Assembly: GCA_030426345.1 (NCBI GenBank)
Contig: JAUHYU010000007.1
Coordinates: 30,322-94,321 of the forward strand
DNA length: 64,000 nt
From: Bacteroidia bacterium
GTDB lineage: Bacteria > Bacteroidota > Bacteroidia > Cytophagales > Cyclobacteriaceae
Reading direction: 5' to 3'
Numbering within the stretch: position 1 is the first letter of the stretch; every line of letters begins with the position of its first letter. Below are positions 50,174 through 58,427 of this stretch, one piece after another. A program made the translations under genes and the position numbers. Under the pieces are notes generated by a model. It had not been told where the DNA came from. It worked only from the letters and a program-made list of their open reading frames with translations, and made no database searches.

Positions 50174-51790
50174 ATGGCACAAAGCACCTTAAAGTGGATA
50201 GTTGTATTGATGGGTTTCGCGCTGCTCGGTTTGATCAGTTTTCAGATCTATTGGATCAACAATGCCATACATATCAGCGAGGATCGCTTTAAGAAAGGAG
50301 TACACGATGCGCTCAATACCGTTTCCGACAAACTCGAGCAACAGGAAATTGTGTATACTGCTGCTAAAAAATTACAATATTCCCAAAAAGGAAAAACCTG
50401 GATAGGTCTGGACAGCATCCGGTTTATTAGCACCAAAAAGAAAAGCGACTCCACGAAGAGCTTTTTGATCAACGAGGAAGATGTCCAAAAATTTTATTTT
50501 TCACCTGACAGCTCCGAAGGCAATCTGAAAGAGGTGTCAACGGAGATAGGCAAGGATCAGCCATTTAAAAACAATAAGGGTGTACTGATCGATGAAGATG
50601 TACTGGTGGAAGTAAAAAGGTTTAGGGCAAATATTGATTCAGTGGTGGCTTACGACACTTCATTGCAGCGAGACATTAAGAAAGTGGAAGAAAAATCCGA
50701 AATGGTAACCGTGGTGCTCAACGAGCTACTATCTAAAGAAAGAAAGCTGGAAAATCGGATTGATCAACGCCAGTTGCAATCTTTGTTGACCACTTCACTA
50801 CAAAACCAGGGAATAGATATTGGATTTTCGTACGGTGTGATTGATGGATTCCAGCATAAAATAGTGTTGACAAATGTGGCAGAAGATCTCGAACAATTGG
50901 AAAACTCTGAATTTCGGACAAATCTTTTCACACGCGATATCATCCCTTCGGAAAATTACCTTGCCATATTTTTTCCTGACCAGCAGACATTCCTCATCGG
51001 AAAAATTTGGGTACCACTTGCCTCCTCAATTTTGCTGGTGTTGGTGATTATTGCGATTTTTGGCTATGCCATCTATACCATCATGACGCAGAAAAAGATC
51101 TCCGAGATCAAAAATGATTTCATCAACAACATGACCCACGAATTCAAAACGCCAATATCTACCGTATCATTGGCCTGTGAGGCATTGCAAGATGATGATG
51201 TGAAAAAGAATGATTCTTTCCTAAAGAGGTATATATCGATCATTGAAGCAGAAAACAAGCGGCTGGGGATGCAGGTAGAAAAAGTGCTGCAAATGGCCAC
51301 GCTGGACAAAAAAGATTTTAAGCTAAAACTGGAGCGGCTGGACGTCCATGAAGTGATAGACAGGGCACTGGAAAATGTCAATATCCAAATTGAAAAGCGA
51401 CATGGTAAAATCAAAAAACAATTGGTGGCATCTGAAAAAGAAGTGATTGCCGACGAGGTGCACCTCACCAATATCATTTATAACCTCCTTGATAATGCCA
51501 ATAAATACAGCCGAGAAAAGCCTGAAATTTCCATAGCTACCAAAAACAAAAACGGCGGCATCATAGTACAGATAAGTGACAAAGGCATAGGCATGTCCAG
51601 CGAAGTGAAGCAAAAGATTTTTGAAAAGTTTTATCGCGAGCCAACAGGAAACCTGCACGACGTAAAAGGTTTTGGTCTGGGGCTTACTTATGTAAAAACC
51701 ATGCTGGATGCACTTGGGGGAAGTATCGGAGTAAAAAGTGAAGTGGCAAAAGGGAGTTCATTCGAAATTTATCTACCACAAAATGAATAG
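50174..51790 (+). CDS. Two-component sensor histidine kinase
   Basis: 538 residues. TM1 at about 8-28, a periplasmic/extracytoplasmic domain of about 245 residues, TM2 at about 277-299, then HisKA with the phospho-acceptor His322 (INNMTHEFKTPISTVSLACE) and a HATPase domain: N box NIIYNLLDNANKYSREKP, G1 ISDKGIGMS, G2 GFGLGLTYVK. It overlaps the response regulator by 8 nt and surely pairs with it. The sensed signal is unknown. Confidence 0.95.
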   Translation: MAQSTLKWIVVLMGFALLGLISFQIYWINNAIHISEDRFKKGVHDALNTVSDKLEQQEIVYTAAKKLQYSQKGKTWIGLDSIRFISTKKKSDSTKSFLINEEDVQKFYFSPDSSEGNLKEVSTEIGKDQPFKNNKGVLIDEDVLVEVKRFRANIDSVVAYDTSLQRDIKKVEEKSEMVTVVLNELLSKERKLENRIDQRQLQSLLTTSLQNQGIDIGFSYGVIDGFQHKIVLTNVAEDLEQLENSEFRTNLFTRDIIPSENYLAIFFPDQQTFLIGKIWVPLASSILLVLVIIAIFGYAIYTIMTQKKISEIKNDFINNMTHEFKTPISTVSLACEALQDDDVKKNDSFLKRYISIIEAENKRLGMQVEKVLQMATLDKKDFKLKLERLDVHEVIDRALENVNIQIEKRHGKIKKQLVASEKEVIADEVHLTNIIYNLLDNANKYSREKPEISIATKNKNGGIIVQISDKGIGMSSEVKQKIFEKFYREPTGNLHDVKGFGLGLTYVKTMLDALGGSIGVKSEVAKGSSFEIYLPQNE

Positions 51791-52475
51791 TTTAGACGTA
51801 TTGATCGTAGAAGACGACCCCAATCTAGGGCAGATTCTTTCTGAATACCTAGGTATGAAAGGACTGAATGCTACCTTGCGAAAAGATGGGGAAGAAGGCA
51901 TGAAAGCCTATCAAAAGGGCAGGTTTGATCTGTGTATTTTGGATGTTATGATGCCAAAAAAAGATGGGTTTACATTGGCGCAGGAGATCAGGGCATTAGA
52001 TAAAAAGATTCCGATTATTTTTCTTACGGCAAAATCCATGAAAGAAGATGCCATCAATGGATTGAAAATCGGGGCGGATGATTACATGACCAAGCCATTT
52101 AGCATGGAAGAATTGCTGCTGCGCATTCAGGCGATCATGCGAAGAACCGGCGATTCTATCGAGAAGGAAACATCGGTACATCAGTTGGGTAAATACACTT
52201 TCGACACCGACAAGCAGCTGTTGGAAGTAAATGGCGAAATCACCAATCTCACAACCAAAGAATCCGAGTTATTGAAAGTGCTGGTACTACATAAAAACAA
52301 AACGCTGCAACGCACCATCGCCCTAAAAAGCGTATGGGGCGATGATTCTTATTTTAACGCCAGAAGTATGGATGTATATATCGCCAAGCTTCGCAAGCTA
52401 CTAAAGGATGATGATTCCGTAAAAATAGTTTCTGTCCATGGCGAAGGGTTCAAGCTGCTGGTGACAGGAGGATAA
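51783..52475 (+). CDS. OmpR-family response regulator
   Basis: 230 residues from the ATG at 51783, inside the end of the kinase gene; a longer frame from 51738 is not needed. Receiver domain with phospho-acceptor Asp54 (CILDVMMPKKDGF), acidic pocket EDDPN, switch Thr/Lys in FLTAKS and TKPFSMEELL; winged-helix DNA-binding domain at the C-terminus (SMDVYIAKLRKLLKDDDSVK). Partner of the kinase encoded upstream. Confidence 0.95.
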   Translation: MNSLDVLIVEDDPNLGQILSEYLGMKGLNATLRKDGEEGMKAYQKGRFDLCILDVMMPKKDGFTLAQEIRALDKKIPIIFLTAKSMKEDAINGLKIGADDYMTKPFSMEELLLRIQAIMRRTGDSIEKETSVHQLGKYTFDTDKQLLEVNGEITNLTTKESELLKVLVLHKNKTLQRTIALKSVWGDDSYFNARSMDVYIAKLRKLLKDDDSVKIVSVHGEGFKLLVTGG

Positions 52476-52556
52476 ATAAAAATGGAATCTTTACCTTCAT
52501 TATATTTCCGAAACTTCATTTTTTTTTACTAATTGATGGTTTAGCTAATACACAAG

Positions 52557-53279
52557 ATGTTTAAGGTAATTCCATCGTTATCCATATCTGAAGGAAAAAT
52601 CGTAGTCCTAAAAAAGGGAAATTTTTCCAATCAACTCAAATACGATTTCAACCCTGTTGATTTGGCTCAACTCTTTGAAGACAACGGGGTTGACACATTG
52701 CAATTTTTAGATTTGGACGGCGCCAAAAAAGAAACACCCGTCAACTATAATACATTGGAAACTATCTCACGACATTCCAACCTCAAGGTTGACTTTATGG
52801 GTGGAATCCGCACTGACGGAGATATCAATAAGGTGTTGGAATATGGAGCTTCGCTATTTACGGCGTCGAGCGTAGCGGTAAACAATCAAGACCTTTTTGC
52901 CTCATGGATTATGTCGTATGGACGGGAGAAGCTTTCTCTCATGGCCAACACCTCGAGTGATATGCTCATTTACAAGGAAATGCTGAAAACAACTGATCTT
53001 GATTTGAAAACACATATTGATAACTTCTATATGCGCGGCTTAAAATACGTCAAAGTTACGGATATGAATCGTGACGGGGTGCTGGAAGGGCCAAATTTTA
53101 AATTATACCAACAATTGAAAGCACAATTCCCTGATGCATGTATTACTGCCAGTGGAGGGGTTCGATCGTTAGATGATATTCGCAAACTCAGGGACATGGG
53201 CTTGTACGGAGTGATCGTTAGCCGGGCATTGTACGAAGGAAATATTAAGATGGAAGATTTGAAAGAATTCGCTGTTTGA
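52557..53279 (+). CDS. HisA-like TIM-barrel protein, probable paralogue
   Basis: 240 residues, clearly related to HisA (phosphoribosylformimino-AICAR-P isomerase): DTLQFLDLDGAKKETPVNYN, FMGGIRTDGDINKVLEYGA, VTDMNRDGVLEGPN and TASGGVRSLDDIRKLRDMG. The second catalytic-type Asp (TDMNRDG) is kept, but the first, in the HisA start IPAIDL, is Ser9 here (IPSLSIS), and the LDAR-like strand is replaced by LMANTSS. It also stands apart from any his operon. So it may have lost or changed the isomerase activity. Confidence 0.75.
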   Translation: MFKVIPSLSISEGKIVVLKKGNFSNQLKYDFNPVDLAQLFEDNGVDTLQFLDLDGAKKETPVNYNTLETISRHSNLKVDFMGGIRTDGDINKVLEYGASLFTASSVAVNNQDLFASWIMSYGREKLSLMANTSSDMLIYKEMLKTTDLDLKTHIDNFYMRGLKYVKVTDMNRDGVLEGPNFKLYQQLKAQFPDACITASGGVRSLDDIRKLRDMGLYGVIVSRALYEGNIKMEDLKEFAV

Positions 53280-53288
53280 GCAAATCAA

Positions 53289-53579
53289 TCATCTCTGTTT
53301 GTAAAGTGGATTGGTCTGGATAAACTTTGATATCAAGTAATAAATAAAGTTATAGGCGTAGTTGGAAGTCGGCTTAGTACTTTGGATTTTTTCAGCAACT
53401 GCTTTGGTTGGTTGAACTTGGCTTTTATCCGTTGCTATTTTTGTGCTGTCTGCTTTCTGTTGTGCTGTTTCACTTTGAGAAAAACTACCCGATGCATAGA
53501 GCGGGACAGAATGGCTGAAAAGCAAGATTCCCGCTAAGAGAAAAGCAAGGATTTTATTTTTATTTTTTAAAATATTCAT
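53289..53579 (-). CDS. Small exported or membrane-anchored protein
   Basis: 96 residues with a signal sequence (KILAFLLAGILLFSHSVPLY then ASG), a Lys/Gln/Thr-rich polar middle and an aromatic C-terminal segment (SNYAYNFIYYLISKFIQTNP). No known domain. The -7-like TAAATTTG at 53644-53637 on the minus strand lies 58 nt upstream. It converges on the HisA-like gene with a 9-nt gap. Coding status is likely but not certain. Confidence 0.55.
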   Translation of the reverse strand: MNILKNKNKILAFLLAGILLFSHSVPLYASGSFSQSETAQQKADSTKIATDKSQVQPTKAVAEKIQSTKPTSNYAYNFIYYLISKFIQTNPLYKQR

Positions 53580-53712
53580 GGTTTACAGGTCGCAATTAAT
53601 TACGAATACGATTGTAAAAAGTTCTTCTTTTATGCACAAATTTACACTTTATTTCCAACTGATAGTTTAATCCCGTTTTACTATTTTGATAAAACAAATA
53701 TCCGCAGAACCT

Positions 53713-56157
53713 ATGTTTACCTTTGACCAACTGGCAAAAATTACTAATGGGACGATTTTAGCAAATAATCCCACGGGTCGCATAGAACATTTTTTGACGG
53801 ATAGCAGAAAGACTTTCAATCTAGAGACCTCGATTTTTATTGCCATTGTCGGAGAAAGACACGATGGGCACGACTATATCGAGCCTCTGTACCAACAAGG
53901 TGTCAGGCGGTTTATTATAGAAAAGGAGGTCGAAATACCATCTAAAATCCGTGAAAAATCCTGCATACTCCTCGTCGATCAATCGTTAAAAGCGCTCCAA
54001 AATATAGCCAAATTCCATAGGGAAAAGTTCCGATATCCAGTATTGGCAATTACAGGGTCCAACGGGAAAACAATTGTAAAGGAATGGCTCGGGCAATTAT
54101 TAGAAAGCAATTTCAACATCGTCAAAAGCCCGATGAGCTACAATTCCCAGTTGGGGGTTCCACTGTCAGTCCTTCAAATGAGCGACAACAACGATCTTGC
54201 CATATTTGAAGCGGGGATTTCTACTACTGGCGAAATGGAGAATTTGCAAAAAGTGATCCAACCAACCTTGGGAATCTTTACCAATATCGGAACAGCTCAC
54301 AGCAAAGGATTTCTTGATTTAGAACAAAAGACCTATGAAAAATGGATGCTTTTTGAGGGTAGTAAAACGGTGATATGCTGTTCGGATCACGAGCAAGTCA
54401 TGAAATCAAAACCTGAAAGCATAAACACATTTACTTGGGGAAAAGATGCAGATATTAGCATTGAATCAATTTCAAAAGGAGATCATCGCACCATTCTAGG
54501 TTTGCGCTACAAAGGAAAAATGCACGAAATAAGTATGCCATTTGTAGATGAAGCCTCTTTAGAAAATGCCATGCATTGTGTGGCAACCATGGTTTTTATG
54601 GGGATTGAAATGGAAGAAATTTCTCGATCGATCAATAAACTGACCAAGATTGAAATGAGGCTTGAACTGAAAAAAGGTGTCAACAATTGCTACCTGATCG
54701 ATGATTCGTACAACAATGACCTTGGAGGCCTGCAAGTAGCCATCGACTTTTTAAAACATCAACCAGGTAAAAACAGGCGCATCATCCTGTCGGACATTCC
54801 ACAATCCGGACTCGACGAGCAAACCCTTTATCGCCAGCTCAACCAAATATTGGTAGAAAACCATATAAAATCCATGATTGGTATTGGTGAGAGCATGACA
54901 AGAAATGCCGCACTTTTTTCGATTCCTTCCGATTTTTATACCACTACTGAGCAGTTTTTGACTGAAGTAAATCCTGATAATTTCCATGACGAAACGATAT
55001 TGATCAAGGGCGCAAGAGCTTTTGGTTTTGAGCGCGTTACCAATGCCTTGTCTGAAAAAATCCATCGCACAGTTCTCGAAATCAATCTCGATGCGATGGT
55101 CGATAACCTGAATTTTTATCGATCAAAATTACAGGAAGATGTAAAACTCATGGTCATGGTAAAGGCCGCTGCATACGGCAACGGTAGTTTTGAAATCGCG
55201 AATATCCTTGAATTCAATCGTGTCGATTATCTCGCTGTAGCCTATCCCGACGAAGGGGTAGAACTGAGAAAGCAGGGAATCCAATTACCCATCATGGTAA
55301 TGAATGTGACCAAGGAAAGCTTTGACAACATTCTGAAGTACGATCTGGAACCGGAAATCTACAGTTTGGGTCAATTGAAGCAATGGATTAGATTTATAGA
55401 AAACCGAGAAAAAGCATTAAAAATCCATGTCAAAATCGATTCGGGAATGCATCGGTTGGGATTTGAAAATGAGCAGATTGACGAATTGGTAGATATTCTT
55501 AGAAAGAACCCTAAGCTACAAGTCGTAAGCATATATTCTCACTTGGCCGGGGCCGATGAATCCCGTCACAATGAATTTACAAAATCTCAGGTAACTCGAT
55601 TCTTAGCACTTACCAATAGGCTCGAAAAAGCATTGAAAATCCATGTCAGCAAACATATCCTGAACTCGGCTGGGATCATCCGGTTTCCTAAGTTTCAAAT
55701 GGATATGGTGCGCCTCGGCATCGGCCTTTATGGATTTGAAGCCAATCAAATGGAGCAAAATGCCTTACGGCCCATCAGCACTTTGAAAACCGTAATTTCT
55801 CAAATCCGAAAAGTTAAAATGGGAGAAACTGTGGGGTATGGTAGAAAGGGTAAGGCCACGAACGACATCACCATTGCCACCATCGCTATCGGATATGCGG
55901 ATGGATTTTCGAGGGCTTTTAGCAATGGAAAAATTGCCCTTTCCGTGAACGGAAAACAAGCGCCGATCATCGGAAATATATGTATGGACATGAGCATGCT
56001 CGATGTCACCGGCATCGATGCCAAAGAAGGTGATGAGGTAATTGTATTTGGTGCAAATCCGACCATCAAACAACTTGCAGATGCTATTGAAACAATTCCC
56101 TATGAAATTCTGACCAATGTCAGTAGCAGGGTAACAAGGGTTTTTTATTCTAGTTAA
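53713..56157 (+). CDS. murF-alr: Bifunctional MurF ligase / alanine racemase
   Basis: 814 residues from the ATG at 53713 (MFTFDQLAKITNG); a TTG at 53686 would add nine residues. The N-terminal half is MurF: ITGSNGKTIVKEWLGQL P-loop, FEAGISTTGEMENL and IDDSYNNDLGGLQVAI. It adds D-Ala-D-Ala to UDP-MurNAc-tripeptide. The C-terminal half (from about 455) is alanine racemase: PLP Lys in MVMVKAAAYGNGSFEIA, HVKIDSGMHRLGFE, catalytic Tyr in VGYGRKGKA. The fusion supplies D-Ala next to its use and is common in Bacteroidota. Two EKALKIHV segments in the racemase are encoded by near-copies of the AAAAAGC(N)AAAATCCATG element. Confidence 0.95.
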   Translation: MFTFDQLAKITNGTILANNPTGRIEHFLTDSRKTFNLETSIFIAIVGERHDGHDYIEPLYQQGVRRFIIEKEVEIPSKIREKSCILLVDQSLKALQNIAKFHREKFRYPVLAITGSNGKTIVKEWLGQLLESNFNIVKSPMSYNSQLGVPLSVLQMSDNNDLAIFEAGISTTGEMENLQKVIQPTLGIFTNIGTAHSKGFLDLEQKTYEKWMLFEGSKTVICCSDHEQVMKSKPESINTFTWGKDADISIESISKGDHRTILGLRYKGKMHEISMPFVDEASLENAMHCVATMVFMGIEMEEISRSINKLTKIEMRLELKKGVNNCYLIDDSYNNDLGGLQVAIDFLKHQPGKNRRIILSDIPQSGLDEQTLYRQLNQILVENHIKSMIGIGESMTRNAALFSIPSDFYTTTEQFLTEVNPDNFHDETILIKGARAFGFERVTNALSEKIHRTVLEINLDAMVDNLNFYRSKLQEDVKLMVMVKAAAYGNGSFEIANILEFNRVDYLAVAYPDEGVELRKQGIQLPIMVMNVTKESFDNILKYDLEPEIYSLGQLKQWIRFIENREKALKIHVKIDSGMHRLGFENEQIDELVDILRKNPKLQVVSIYSHLAGADESRHNEFTKSQVTRFLALTNRLEKALKIHVSKHILNSAGIIRFPKFQMDMVRLGIGLYGFEANQMEQNALRPISTLKTVISQIRKVKMGETVGYGRKGKATNDITIATIAIGYADGFSRAFSNGKIALSVNGKQAPIIGNICMDMSMLDVTGIDAKEGDEVIVFGANPTIKQLADAIETIPYEILTNVSSRVTRVFYSS

Positions 56158-56164
56158 AAAAATT

Positions 56165-57181
56165 TTACTTTGTCGGGTGCTTTATGACCTCCTTAGAATG
56201 TAAAACCAAATCTTTGATGGCCTCAACATCCATGGATTTTGAGGCATATTTTTGCCCGACAGCATTGTTGTGGTAGTCCATCTCATGCTCTTGCGGAGTA
56301 TTGCCAGGGACAGTTTCGTGAGCATCTGTTATTTCTTTGGCCAACTTTGGGCCAAGTTCCCGTGTCAGGTTATAACTCCAATAAATATGGCGAAACGCAT
56401 CTTCGGGAAACTGTTTATTTTTGCTCTTTTCCATTTGTGAAAGCTTTTTAGCATCCCTTGTAATCTTAATCAGCGCAGGGACTTTCCCAGGATACTTTGA
56501 TATAATCTCTGCTTCTTTTTCACCAAGATCCAATTCGAAAGTTTCAGCCGCTTTCCAGATATCATCAGCATCAAACCGTAAATAAGTGGTGTCATCTTTG
56601 CGTTCCGTAAACATGCCAACTTCTATTTCCTTATCGTCAATTTCCAACAAAACATCAGCTTGGATATCCAGATTGATGGTAGATCTACTTTCGCCAAAAA
56701 GTGTTTTCACTTCGGCAAATATCTCTCTGGCAGATGTTTCCGGATCTTTGAGATACAGCGGAATTCTGCTTTTTAGAAATCCATTTTCTAGCTTTCCTAT
56801 GGTTTTTTTATCCTTTTTCTCGTCTGGCTCTACGTAAATAGAAAAGTCCTTGAAAGAGAAGAAAAAGGAAGGATTATTAAAATCTGCAAAACGTACCGTC
56901 ACAGACTTTGCGTCAAACTGCGCAACATAAGAATCCTTTCCATACATTTTTTTATTCAAGCGAAAATCCAGGTCGATGCCCATGATGGCACAGCTGTTGA
57001 ATGAATTTAGCCGAACTTTGGAATAGGAAAAATGCTCAACAACTATTCCTTTCTCCTTCAACCTTGGCTTTAGCTGAACCACAGCTTTGGCTGTTAATCG
57101 CTTTAGTACATAGTTAGCACCGAAATAACCAGCCACCCCAGCGACAAGAAAAAATACGGCAATTCTGACAAGCGTTTTCAA
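56165..57181 (-). CDS. Membrane-anchored protein with C-terminal DUF6973-like domain
   Basis: 338 residues. One N-terminal transmembrane helix (about 5-25, VRIAVFFLVAGVAGYFGANY), a beta-rich middle region of unclear family (about 35-220), and a C-terminal helical domain with His/Trp/Glu motifs: FPEDAFRHIYWSYNLTRELG, then DAHE and EMDYHNNAVGQKYA. This resembles DUF6973, which is found at the end of surface and toxin-like proteins; the clustered His, Asp and Glu suggest a metal site. Function unknown. It converges on murF-alr with a 7-nt gap. Confidence 0.65.
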   Translation of the reverse strand: MKTLVRIAVFFLVAGVAGYFGANYVLKRLTAKAVVQLKPRLKEKGIVVEHFSYSKVRLNSFNSCAIMGIDLDFRLNKKMYGKDSYVAQFDAKSVTVRFADFNNPSFFFSFKDFSIYVEPDEKKDKKTIGKLENGFLKSRIPLYLKDPETSAREIFAEVKTLFGESRSTINLDIQADVLLEIDDKEIEVGMFTERKDDTTYLRFDADDIWKAAETFELDLGEKEAEIISKYPGKVPALIKITRDAKKLSQMEKSKNKQFPEDAFRHIYWSYNLTRELGPKLAKEITDAHETVPGNTPQEHEMDYHNNAVGQKYASKSMDVEAIKDLVLHSKEVIKHPTK

Positions 57182-57267
57182 AGCTTAGGAAAATATGTGT
57201 TGAAGAGTTCAGAAATAATACTATTATTGGAATCAAAAATAACAGATTTGAGTAAAGGAAAGGAACA

Positions 57268-58275
57268 ATGAGTCAACGAAAAGTAAAATGGGGAATTCTA
57301 AGCACTGCTAAAATTGGTGTGGAAAAAGTAATTCCGGCAATGCAAAAGTGTGAAAATCTTGAAATTGTAGCCATCGCATCGAGAGATGAATCTGCCGCCA
57401 GAGCTACCGCCGATCAACTTGGCATTGAGAAAGCCTATGGCAGCTATGAGGCTTTACTTGACGATCCGGAGGTAGAAGCCATCTATAATCCATTGCCAAA
57501 CCATTTGCATTTTGAGTGGTCTAAACGCGCCATAGAAAAAGGAAAGCATCTATTGTGTGAAAAACCCATGGTCATGGAAAAAGAGCACATTAATAGCTTG
57601 ATTTCACTGAGAGATGTCAACAAGGTGAAGGTAGGAGAGGCTTTCATGGTTGATTCACATCCTCAATGGATTGAAGCTGCAAGACGCATCCAAAAAGGCG
57701 AGTTAGGAAAATTGAGGGCAATCCAGGGCTTTTTTAGTTATTTCAAAACCGATCCTGATAACATCCGAAATGTGCTGGAATTTGGCGGAGGTGGTATGTG
57801 GGATATTGGTTGTTATCCAATCCACACTGCACGATTTGTTTTCGGCGAAGAGCCAAACCGGGTAGTATCGTTGATAGATCGTGACCCGAATTTAAAGATA
57901 GACCGCATGGGTTCCGTGATTTTGGACTTTCCTTCCGGTCAATGCACATTTATGGTTAGTACGCAACTCGTCGCGTACCAAAAAATGATATTTTTTGGGG
58001 AAAAGAAAAAACTCGAAATAGAAATTCCATTCAATGCACCCAATGATTTCAAATGCCAAATTAGTGTAGATGATGGAGGATTGTTTCGTGATAATAAAAT
58101 GGATATTCCATTCGACATCTGCGACCAATACCAACTTCAGGGGAAGGCTTTTTCGAGCGCCATACTTTCAGACAGCGAGGTTCCTGTCCCATTGGAAGAT
58201 GCCTACAAAAATGCCGTTGTACTCCAGGCTGTTTTTGAATCTGAGAAAACCCAGGGATGGGTGAAAATTCCATAG
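57268..58275 (+). CDS. Gfo/Idh/MocA-family oxidoreductase
   Basis: 335 residues. NAD(P) fold near the N-terminus (KWGILSTAKIGVEKVIPAMQ), the EKP motif in HLLCEKPMVMEKEHI, and a C-terminal substrate domain with GGGMWDIGCYPIHTARFVFG where Asp and His line the active site. Family members oxidise or reduce sugars, inositols and related compounds; the CYPIHTARFVFGEEP form resembles dihydrodiol/xylose dehydrogenase types. Single gene, divergent from the DUF6973 gene. Confidence 0.9.
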   Translation: MSQRKVKWGILSTAKIGVEKVIPAMQKCENLEIVAIASRDESAARATADQLGIEKAYGSYEALLDDPEVEAIYNPLPNHLHFEWSKRAIEKGKHLLCEKPMVMEKEHINSLISLRDVNKVKVGEAFMVDSHPQWIEAARRIQKGELGKLRAIQGFFSYFKTDPDNIRNVLEFGGGGMWDIGCYPIHTARFVFGEEPNRVVSLIDRDPNLKIDRMGSVILDFPSGQCTFMVSTQLVAYQKMIFFGEKKKLEIEIPFNAPNDFKCQISVDDGGLFRDNKMDIPFDICDQYQLQGKAFSSAILSDSEVPVPLEDAYKNAVVLQAVFESEKTQGWVKIP

Positions 58276-58316
58276 AATAAATACGCTAATTATGGCTTTT
58301 TTAAGAAATACTTTTC

Positions 58317-58360
58317 AAATCCATATATGGTTTTTAGGCTTTTGCTCATCATTTTTTAAT
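58317..58360 (+). repeat. Dispersed repeat copy before the hybrid kinase gene
   Basis: AAATCCATATATGGTTTTTA, GGCTTTTGCTCATC, ATTTTTTAAT; same layout as the copies at 46772 and 50051 but with TATA in the centre. Confidence 0.4.
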
Positions 58361-58427
58361 ATAAATGTTGTTGACTATATTTAGACAAACAGATTTTTAA
58401 CTTGCTGATAATAAATATTATAAGCAC

